NCBI GenBank assembly: GCA_947595925.1
Contig: CANQEV010000030.1
Location: 1 to 38,092, forward strand
Source: an uncultured Acetatifactor sp.
GTDB taxonomy: Bacteria; Bacillota; Clostridia; Lachnospirales; Lachnospiraceae
Length of the DNA: 38,092 nucleotides
Direction: 5' to 3'
Below, in pieces: positions 13,720 to 20,419 of the stretch. The position numbers and the translations under genes are program-made. The notes under the pieces were generated by a model. It was not told where the DNA came from and did not search any database. It was given only the letters and a program-made list of their open reading frames with translations. Numbering within the stretch: position 1 is the stretch's first letter; each line of letters starts with the position of its first letter.

Positions 13720-15948
13720 ATGAGAAGAATAAAATATACAATATTCACAATAATAAGCACATTTATGCTTCTTTTCACTTCATGTGGCGTATCAGGAAAT
13801 AATGAAGGAAAGGGCATTTTACAGGAAGGTGTTGTTTCTTGGAAAGAGAATCATTCTCTCTTGGAGAGGCGGTATGCGCTGGCGCTGGCGACAGAGCGCA
13901 ATATATATGGATGCTATGTTAAGGACGATGAGGTGCTTTTGGACAGCATAGATAAGGAAGGTTTTTCGGTGAAGGAGACCTTCGTGCTGTCAGGTTCCAT
14001 GTTGATATCGGGAATAGCAGCGGATTGGGAAGGCAATGTATATATCTTGGATGTCAGGGAGGAAAGCGCATGCATTTGGAAAGTCGATGCAGACGGCCGC
14101 TTTCAGGATCCTGTGAGCATAAACCTTGAAAGTACTAAGGATGCTAAGGATCTATTTCTGAAAGGCGTTTATACGGATCAGAACGGATATCTGTATGTTT
14201 GGTGTGAGATGTCAGTATCAGAGGAAAAAATGGAGGAAGGCACAGTAATAGAAGTGTGGCATGAAGTTGACCGCGTTTATGTAAAGGACGGGCAGCTCAA
14301 CACGATCTTTTATGACGAGATTCCGAACATCTCGAAGACAGAGGTGCTGAACTTCCAGGTCGATGCGGAGGGTTCGCCTATTTTTATTGTAAAGGACCAA
14401 GAAGGGCTTTATATACAGGAAATAGACATGGTGAAGAGAGGCCGAAAGGATGCGGTGAGGCTGGATAAGTCTGGAAGATTTTTTGATACGGATTACGCGA
14501 GCGGCTTGGGAAACATCGTTGTCATAGAGGACGGCGTTCTGTATTGTCAGAACAATGAGCTCTTTGAGTATCATTATGACACGCAGACGGCGAAGAAACT
14601 GCTGAACTTATCAAACTATGGGATTTTTTCTTCTGATATTCTGTTCCTTGCAAAAAGAGGGGATGCGATCGAGATCATCAGCAACCTTAGGGAATCCGAT
14701 CGTTCAGAGTTTGTTTCGTTTACGCCGGGAGAATCGGAAAGGAAGACCGTGACTCTTGGGATGATCATGACCACGCAGGATTTGGGGAGGATGGCAACAG
14801 AGTTTAATCGCTGTAGCAGGGAATACAGAGTGGAGATTGTGGACTACTTCGAGCAGACAGGAGATTATGACAGAGCAGTAGAGCAGCTCAAACTGGATGT
14901 TGTCACCGGAACGGCTCCGGATATCATTGCGGTATCGGGAATTGATTACAGTATGTTTTCCAAAAAGGGAGTGCTGGCGGATCTGTATGATTTTATGAGA
15001 GATGATGAGGAATGCCCCAGGGATTTGCTAGTACGGTCCGTAGCGGAAGCGTACGAGGAGGGTGGGCATCTGTACAGCATCGCCCCGGCGTTCCAGCTCC
15101 ATTCCATGTGGGGGTATGGGGATGTGGCAGGCGGACAGAGCGGGGTCACTTTTGAGGAGCTGTTTCAGCTGTTGGAAGACAGCGGGAAGGATTTGAATGC
15201 CATTGCGGGATTTTCGGCGGATGAGCCGGTCCTGACCAGGCTCTGTACAGTGTCCATGGATGAGTTCGTAGACTGGGAGAGCGGAACCTGTGCGTTCGAA
15301 GGGGACTATTTTAAGAAAGTGCTTGCCTTCGCCAAAGAGTACACGGGGAATTATGCCGGGGGGACTTATCTGGAAAGGATTCGGAACAGAGAAGTGGTGA
15401 TGTCGGTAGGAATCATTTCAAGCGTGGTTGACTATCAGATACAGAAAGAATTGTATGGGCCGGATGTCTCCTTCATTGGATATCCCGCGGCAGAAGGTAC
15501 GGGAACTGTTATTGCGTTCAGGGGGAGCGACGTTGCGATCAACGCCAAAAAAGAGAATCAGGAAGGAGCTTGGGAGTTCGTGAAGTTTTATCTGCTGAAT
15601 GGATACGATGGGCAGGGGTTTCCAATCGTACAGGAGCAGTTTGATCGGGTATTGGATGCCTCCATGGAGGAAGAATATTTCGACACAGAAGGAAGAACAC
15701 AAAGGAAACCCAAGGAAATTTATTATGAAGGCGATGAATATATCATGATATTTGCGGCGGCCCAGGAGGATGTTGACATGGTTCGAAGGCTGGTGGAGGG
15801 CGCAGGGAACCGATTCGAGCCGCATTGGATCATACAGAGCATCATCAACGAGGAATCGGAAGGGTATTTTTCCGGACAAGTGGATATCGACAGCACAGTA
15901 AGAAAAATTCAGAATCGAGTGACTTTGCTTTTGCAAGAATCGCAATAA
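13720..15948 (+). CDS. Lipoprotein: beta-propeller plus solute-binding domain
   Basis: 742 residues. The signal peptide ends with the lipobox LFTSC (Cys22). Residues of about 50-335 form repeated beta-strand units with propeller-like motifs (GIAADWEGNVYILDV, GVYTDQNGYLYVWCE, FQVDAEGSPIFIV), consistent with an NHL/WD-like propeller. From about 345 the chain becomes a family-1 extracellular solute-binding domain (GMIMTTQDLGRMATEFNR, then GTAPDIIAVSGIDYSMFSKK and SIAPAFQLHSMWGYGDVAG), ending near 735. Typical binding proteins are about 420-450 residues, so the propeller is an addition. No permease or ATPase of an importer lies nearby; the neighbours are an AgrC-like system and another lipoprotein. 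A ligand-sensing or scavenging role is inferred. The ribosome binding site before the ATG is weak (GAGGCAGGA). Confidence 0.8.
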   Translation: MRRIKYTIFTIISTFMLLFTSCGVSGNNEGKGILQEGVVSWKENHSLLERRYALALATERNIYGCYVKDDEVLLDSIDKEGFSVKETFVLSGSMLISGIAADWEGNVYILDVREESACIWKVDADGRFQDPVSINLESTKDAKDLFLKGVYTDQNGYLYVWCEMSVSEEKMEEGTVIEVWHEVDRVYVKDGQLNTIFYDEIPNISKTEVLNFQVDAEGSPIFIVKDQEGLYIQEIDMVKRGRKDAVRLDKSGRFFDTDYASGLGNIVVIEDGVLYCQNNELFEYHYDTQTAKKLLNLSNYGIFSSDILFLAKRGDAIEIISNLRESDRSEFVSFTPGESERKTVTLGMIMTTQDLGRMATEFNRCSREYRVEIVDYFEQTGDYDRAVEQLKLDVVTGTAPDIIAVSGIDYSMFSKKGVLADLYDFMRDDEECPRDLLVRSVAEAYEEGGHLYSIAPAFQLHSMWGYGDVAGGQSGVTFEELFQLLEDSGKDLNAIAGFSADEPVLTRLCTVSMDEFVDWESGTCAFEGDYFKKVLAFAKEYTGNYAGGTYLERIRNREVVMSVGIISSVVDYQIQKELYGPDVSFIGYPAAEGTGTVIAFRGSDVAINAKKENQEGAWEFVKFYLLNGYDGQGFPIVQEQFDRVLDASMEEEYFDTEGRTQRKPKEIYYEGDEYIMIFAAAQEDVDMVRRLVEGAGNRFEPHWIIQSIINEESEGYFSGQVDIDSTVRKIQNRVTLLLQESQ

Positions 15949-16021
15949 GAAAGTCTGCAAATAAAAAGTCAAGCAGAATTTTGAGAAAATTGAAAATTTT
16001 ATACAGGTTGAATGAAAAGTA

Positions 16022-16053
16022 CAAAAACCAGACCACCGCGGAACGCTGGTCTG
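16022..16053 (-). terminator. Terminator after deleted IS110 gene
   Basis: Read on the - strand, CAGACCA and TGGTCTG form a stem with an internal GCG/CGC-rich loop and are followed by GTTTTTT. It lies about 20 nt after the stop of the IS110 remnant at 16075. No U tract exists in the + direction. Confidence 0.65.
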
Positions 16054-16074
16054 ATAAAAGGATAAGAGTTGCTT

Positions 16075-16191
16075 TTAGCTTTCTTCCGTTTCGGCCAGGG
16101 AAGCAAGGCATTCTCTTACCTGACCGTAATAAATGCGGAGGAACTTGTTTGTGCCTTTACCTATGGAAACATCGATACCAACAGCGTTCAT
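16075..16191 (-). pseudogene. IS110 transposase with internal deletion (38 aa left)
   Basis: On the - strand the ATG at 16191 follows AAAGGAG and opens MNAVGIDVSIGKGTN, the exact type of N-terminus that starts many IS110 transposases (GIDVS carries the first DEDD Asp). It then runs straight into KFLRIYYGQVRECLASL and stops. From memory of the family, KFLRIYYG-type sequence is found near the C-terminus, so about 350 internal residues appear deleted with the ends kept in frame. The good start signal and following terminator are retained. The product cannot be an active transposase. The element belongs to a different IS110 subgroup from the 9942-10190 fragment. Confidence 0.7.
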
Positions 16192-16255
16192 AGAAGATAC
16201 TCCTTTACACAATGGATCAGCAATGGTCAATACCAGGTTTGCTCATTCTAACAGC

Positions 16256-16543
16256 TTAAGCAACAATAACCATACGAGCTGGAGCGTGCGGGGCGGGAAC
16301 CATTTAGCCAAGATCCTGGCAAAGAAATGCAGCGGGAAACTGGAAGAAGTAACAAAGTCTTTGGAACTACCGGCATTTGAGGAAGCGACGGTCGAAGGAC
16401 TGTATGAAGAGATCCTCTCTTCGGCAAAGGCACCCTGGAAAGACGGGAAAGGTTATGAATACCCGAAGGCTGGTCATGTAGTGGGATTGGACGGGAAAGC
16501 CCGCGGAGATATCCGGAAACTGTTTGCAATGGCAGGATATTAA
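16256..16543 (+). pseudogene. ISLre2/UPF0236-like transposase C-terminal remnant
   Basis: About 95 codons at the end of an open + frame read HTSWSVRGGNHLAKILAKKC, followed by a charged helical stretch and ending ARGDIRKLFAMAGY. The SWSVRGGNHLAKI block resembles the C-terminal region of ISLre2/UPF0236 transposases (a W-S-x-x-G motif near the end). The whole N-terminal and catalytic part is missing. Upstream codons of the open frame (from 16133) are antisense to the IS110 remnant and unlike a transposase. It is a relic; the family assignment is moderate, made from memory. Confidence 0.55.
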
Positions 16544-16597
16544 AAAAGAAGGATAAGGCAAGGAAGACCGTATGGGAAAAAAGTTGCCAACGAATAC

Positions 16598-16699
16598 TTG
16601 ACAGTAACCGGCTGAACGGGTTTTTAAAATCGGGATTGACAATAGAGCAATGCTTCGGTATAATGAAAAAGTCAGTGATGTCTGACCGGTAACTGTCAA
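16598..16699. repeat. 14-bp inverted repeat flanking a promoter
   Basis: TTGACAGTAACCGG (16598-16611) and CCGGTAACTGTCAA (16686-16699) are inverted repeats with a single mismatch, 74 nt apart. A consensus promoter (16636-16664) lies between them and points right. The layout fits an invertible promoter, an insertion-sequence relic, or a long-range hairpin or operator pair; sequence alone does not decide. Confidence 0.6.
16636..16664 (+). promoter_or_regulatory. Consensus promoter for 41-aa peptide gene
   Basis: A perfect TTGACA (16636-16641), exactly 17 nt, and a perfect TATAAT (16659-16664). It is the best promoter match in the window and should be strong. The start site would fall near 16671, giving a leader of about 65 nt before the peptide ATG. 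Confidence 0.75.
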
Positions 16700-16737
16700 C
16701 CATGGATTCGTCGAGAGACGGGAAAGGAGGTATAGAA

Positions 16738-16863
16738 ATGACCATGAACAGGAAGTTCGATGAAAAGACTGCGGAAAAGCATGTTGTAAAGTCTGACATG
16801 AGAAGTTTCAAGCATAAATACCTCCCGGAGATGTGCGGGCTGACGATACGATATTGTCCCTGA
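16738..16863 (+). CDS. 41-aa two-cysteine peptide, unrecognised
   Basis: A 41-residue frame that I do not recognise. AAAGGAGG (16723-16730) sits 7 nt before the ATG, an ideal ribosome binding site. A consensus promoter precedes it and a strong terminator follows, so it looks like a complete, highly expressed unit. The N-terminal two thirds are charged (RKFDEKTAEKHVVKSD), leader-like. The C-terminus is MCGLTIRYCP, two cysteines spaced by six residues just before the end. There is no hydrophobic signal peptide. Next downstream, after about 220 nt, starts a run of four ABC export half-transporters. A precursor of an exported or signalling peptide is possible (inference); a non-coding RNA carrying a chance frame, or a decaying small gene, are alternatives. 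Confidence 0.55.
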   Translation: MTMNRKFDEKTAEKHVVKSDMRSFKHKYLPEMCGLTIRYCP

Positions 16864-16898
16864 GTAAGAGCTTAGGGATCTATATTGATTGACTGTGT

Positions 16899-16935
16899 GC
16901 CCCGATGCCTCTGAGAAGGTGTCGGGGCTTTTCTT
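16899..16935 (+). terminator. Strong intrinsic terminator after peptide gene
   Basis: GCCCCGA (16899-16905) pairs perfectly with TCGGGGC (16922-16928), with extra CCT/AGG pairing inside, followed by TTTTCTT. It lies 36 nt after the peptide stop. It either ends a separate small transcript or sets the ratio between peptide and exporter mRNA by partial read-through. Confidence 0.8.
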
Positions 16936-17006
16936 GTTGTCGACATGGGCGGAACCGCCGGTATGGCGAAAGGGCGGCGAAACTTCGGCGCGCCCCGGCG
17001 GCAAAA

Positions 17007-17066
17007 GACTGAAAAAGACCGAAAAGGTCGGAAAACACTGGAAAGGCCGGAAAGACCAGAAGGGCA
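17007..17066. repeat. Degenerate 10-bp A-tract repeat before exporter
   Basis: About six units like AGACYGAAAA / GGTCGGAAAA recur every 9-10 nt just ahead of the first ABC gene. Short A runs in phase with the DNA helix can bend DNA. It could also be a slippage-born repeat. No promoter consensus was seen inside it. Confidence 0.4.
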
Positions 17067-17085
17067 GAGATATTAGGAGAGAGAA

Positions 17086-19416
17086 ATGAAATTACCGGAA
17101 AGTTTTTATGAGGCAGTAAAGGAGTATCAGATCGGGCCGGGGGATATCCTGGCGGGTGCCGTTGCCGACTTTGACAGGGAGTACCGCTTTGCCGATACGG
17201 TGGTGGCGCTGACACGGGATAAGCTCCTGATCGCGGCGTATCCGTACCGGGAAAAGCAGGAATACAAGCTGGGCGGGTACGGCGGGATCGCCCCGGACAT
17301 GACATTGGCGGGGAAGCCGGCGCTGGCGATCTATCCCCTGGAGAAGGTGGAGAGCCTGAAGGTGCTCCGCCAGATCGGCACGGGTGTGCTGATGGGAGAG
17401 ATCGAGGGGACGGAAAGGTTCCTCTGCCAGTTTTCCAACACGAAGCAGGGCTATTTCCACAAGCTGGAGGAGATCCTGCGGAAGGTCAAGGCCGGAGAGG
17501 ACATCCAGGAAAAGGATCTGGATGTGGAGCACAACCGGAAGGCCTGTCCGAAGTGCGGGATGCTCTACCCGGATCAGGAGAGGCAGATCTGTCCGAAATG
17601 TATGGACAAGAGATCCATTCTGCTGCGGGTGATGAGTTATTTTAAGCCTTACAAACTCCAGCTTGCGCTGATGGTGCTCTGCTATCTGGGGACGGTGGCA
17701 CTGAATCTGGCCTGGCCCTATTTAAGCGGTACGGCGCTCTACGACAAGGTGCTCTCCAAGGATGAGGATTTTGTGGCATTTCTGGGGCTGCCCGCGGGAA
17801 GTTTTCTGGCGGCGCTCACGATGCTGGTGATCGCCATGATCGTGGCAAAGGGGATCGGCCAGCTCTTCGGCATCCTGCAGGGAGTGATGACGGCAAAGGT
17901 GGCTCCCCGGGTGGTGGGAACCATTAAGAGCCAGGTGTTTGATTCCATGGGACGGCTTTCCATCAGCTTTTTTACCAAGAGGCAGACCGGCGGCCTGATG
18001 ACCCGGGTGTGCGATGACGCAGGGGAGATCTCCAATTTCTTTATCGATGGGATCCCGTACTTTTTTATCAATTCCCTTACCCTGGTGGTCACGGTGATCA
18101 TCATGTTTGCCTTAAATCCGCTTCTGGCGCTGTCCAGCGTGATCCTGATGCCCCTGCTTGTGGTGATGAGTTACCGCATGCTGCCCCATCTCTGGCATTT
18201 TTACGGGAAACGCCACAGGGCGAACCGGCGGCTCAACAGCCAGGTCAACGAAAATCTCACGGGGGCCCGGGTGGTCAAGGCTTTCGGCCGGGAGGAACAG
18301 GAGATCCGGCGGTTTGGCAGGAACAACGGGAAGGTCAGGGATTCGGAGATGGACCTGGCGCGCTATGACAATCGGTTTTACGCCCTGTATTACTCCGTGG
18401 AGGACACCGTGAGCTTTCTGGTCTGGGCCGTGGGCGGGGCGATCATGATCAGCGGTTTTTCGAGAAGCGCCGGGGAGACGATCTCCCTGGGCATGCTGCT
18501 GACCTTTTCCGGGTATGTGGGGCAGATGAAGGGGCCGTTGGAATTTATGTCCCGCATTGTCAGGTGGTACACCAACTGCATGAACTCCGCTCAGCGCATC
18601 TTTGAGATCATCGACGCGACGCCGGAGATCCGGGAGGCGAAGGATCCATACAGGCCCGGGGCGTTAAAGGGCGAGATCGAATTGAAAAACGTGACGTTCG
18701 GCTATGAGCCCCACAAGCCGATCCTGAAGGAGATCAGCTTTCATGTAAATTCCGGGGAGGTCTTCGGCATCGTGGGCCGCTCGGGTTCCGGAAAGTCCAC
18801 GCTGGTGAACCTGATCTCCAGGCTTTACGATCCCGAGGAGGGCGAAGTCCTGGTTGACGGCATCAATGTGAAGCAGTACGGTTTCCGCGAGCTTCGAAGA
18901 AACGTGGCCATGGTGTCCCAGGAGACATACATATTTATGGGGACGGTGGCGGAGAACATCGCCTATGCGCGGCCGGACGCCACCCGGAAGGAGATCCTGT
19001 CGGCGGCCATTCAGGCCAGCGCCCATGACTTTATCTGCAAGATGCCAGAGGGTTACGACACCATGCTGGGATCTTCGGGCCGGTCCCTGTCGGGCGGGGA
19101 AAAGCAGCGGATCTCCATTGCCAGGGCGATCCTGGCGGATCCCAAGATCCTGATCCTGGATGAGGCCACCTCCGCGGTGGACACGGAGACGGAGCTGGCG
19201 ATCCAGCAGTCCCTGGAGCGCCTGGAGAAAGGAAGGACGGTGATCTCCATCGCCCACAGGCTTTCCACGCTGAGGAACGCCAAGCGCCTGATCGTCCTGG
19301 ACGAGGGGCGGATCACCGAGTCGGGCACCCACGAGGAACTGATGGAGAAGAAGGGGACTTATTACAAATTGAACGAGCTGCAGACAAAGGCCCTGGCGAT
19401 GAGGGGGCTGGAGTGA
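17086..19416 (+). CDS. ABC exporter half-transporter with PH-like and zinc-ribbon N-terminus
   Basis: 776 residues. Residues 1 to about 145 form a soluble PH-like domain (strands such as DTVVALTRDKLLIAAYPY). A zinc ribbon follows with Cys154, 157, 169 and 172 in two CPKC-type knuckles. The transmembrane domain of six helices spans about 180-470. The ATPase has Walker A GRSGSGKST (about 563-571), LSGGE (about 667), Walker B ILILDEATS (about 687) and the AHRLS His near 722; all catalytic residues are intact. This N-terminal layout matches, to my knowledge, transporters paired with DUF1854 proteins and labelled cyanophycin-metabolism-associated. No cyanophycin genes occur here. It probably pairs with the related 20420-22729 protein as a heterodimer. 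The RBS is AGGAGA; first gene of the operon. Confidence 0.85.
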   Translation: MKLPESFYEAVKEYQIGPGDILAGAVADFDREYRFADTVVALTRDKLLIAAYPYREKQEYKLGGYGGIAPDMTLAGKPALAIYPLEKVESLKVLRQIGTGVLMGEIEGTERFLCQFSNTKQGYFHKLEEILRKVKAGEDIQEKDLDVEHNRKACPKCGMLYPDQERQICPKCMDKRSILLRVMSYFKPYKLQLALMVLCYLGTVALNLAWPYLSGTALYDKVLSKDEDFVAFLGLPAGSFLAALTMLVIAMIVAKGIGQLFGILQGVMTAKVAPRVVGTIKSQVFDSMGRLSISFFTKRQTGGLMTRVCDDAGEISNFFIDGIPYFFINSLTLVVTVIIMFALNPLLALSSVILMPLLVVMSYRMLPHLWHFYGKRHRANRRLNSQVNENLTGARVVKAFGREEQEIRRFGRNNGKVRDSEMDLARYDNRFYALYYSVEDTVSFLVWAVGGAIMISGFSRSAGETISLGMLLTFSGYVGQMKGPLEFMSRIVRWYTNCMNSAQRIFEIIDATPEIREAKDPYRPGALKGEIELKNVTFGYEPHKPILKEISFHVNSGEVFGIVGRSGSGKSTLVNLISRLYDPEEGEVLVDGINVKQYGFRELRRNVAMVSQETYIFMGTVAENIAYARPDATRKEILSAAIQASAHDFICKMPEGYDTMLGSSGRSLSGGEKQRISIARAILADPKILILDEATSAVDTETELAIQQSLERLEKGRTVISIAHRLSTLRNAKRLIVLDEGRITESGTHEELMEKKGTYYKLNELQTKALAMRGLE

Positions 19417-19571
19417 GCGGGATCGGCTGATCGGCAGGAAAATGCGGAGGCTGTGAAATAGGAATGGAAGCATAAAACGGACGGAGCCTAAGAGTCCGGA
19501 CAGCGCGGGCAATGGGTTTGACCGGAAAAAAGAACGGACAGGACGGCGGTTGTGGAAAGGCGGAATAGGAA

Positions 19572-20141
19572 ATGCAAGAGGAAAGACTGGATCTTTTGAA
19601 CCTGAGAGAGTTTGACGAGGAAGCCTACAAGAAGGAGTCGGAGGAACTGCTGGAGATGCGTATGCTGACGGCGGAGACGGCGACCTTTGCCCGGACCGAG
19701 GGAGGGTTTCTCTCCCTGAAGGTCGGGGACAAGGAATACAAGAGAGTGAGAGTGTACCTGACCTTCCCGCTGACGAACCCGGAGGAATACATCTCGATCC
19801 GGGAGGCCACGGAGAAGGCGAAGGAGATCGGCATGGTGGAGTCCCTGTCGGTGCTGCCGGCGAACCAGCAGGAGATGCTTCGGGAGCAGATCCGGCTGCG
19901 CTATTTTATGCCGGAGATCCGGAAGGTCATGGAGCTGAAGGAGGAGTACGGGTACGCCTACTGGTACGTGGAGACAACATACGGAGTCTGCCGCTTTACC
20001 ACGCACATGAGCAACGACGCCGTGGTCACCCTTGGCGAATCCCGGCTCCTCGTGACGGATATTGACGGGAACCGTTATGAAATCCCTGATTTTTACGCGC
20101 TGACCGTGCAGGAGAGAAAGCGGCTGGATCTGTTTCTGTAA
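19572..20141 (+). CDS. DUF1854 family protein
   Basis: 189 residues. The central RVRVYLTFPLTNPEEYISIR, the LREQIRLRYFMPEI and YAYWYVETTYG segments and the closing LLVTDIDGNRYEIPDF block are the conserved features of DUF1854 (PF08909). The family is found alone or fused to ABC transporters, and its function is unknown. No signal peptide or membrane helix is present, so it should be cytosolic. It lies between two ABC half-transporters that carry matching N-terminal domains, so it likely forms part of that transporter, perhaps contacting cargo or the PH-like domains (inference). The ribosome binding site is AAAGGCGG, a little far from the ATG. The gap before it is 155 nt and after it 278 nt, with no other gene seen. 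Confidence 0.85.
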   Translation: MQEERLDLLNLREFDEEAYKKESEELLEMRMLTAETATFARTEGGFLSLKVGDKEYKRVRVYLTFPLTNPEEYISIREATEKAKEIGMVESLSVLPANQQEMLREQIRLRYFMPEIRKVMELKEEYGYAYWYVETTYGVCRFTTHMSNDAVVTLGESRLLVTDIDGNRYEIPDFYALTVQERKRLDLFL

Positions 20142-20419
20142 AGTGCCGGTCAAGGCGGCTGCGGAGCCGGGAAGACCGTGCCCGCGGGGGGTTCTTTTCT
20201 GCAGATGAGGCTTGTCAAAAGTTCTGCGTCGGGGGAAACCGTACCCATGGGGGAGGTTTTCACGGCAGCTGGAAAAAAGTTCGCTTTCTCTGGCACAGAG
20301 GGAAAGAAGGGTTTGTCAGGTCCTGGCAGTGGCTTAGGCTGGCGGACGGGATCGGAAACGGTAATTCTTTAGAGGGAATGAATGCCTGCGATAAGGAAGG
20401 CAGGCGGGAGAAGGATTTT

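Noticed and set aside
20142..20419. Small gene (64 codons) between DUF1854 and the second ABC gene
   Set aside because: No ribosome binding site, low-complexity Gly/Ser/Lys composition, and it runs into the next gene's leader; treated as spacer.
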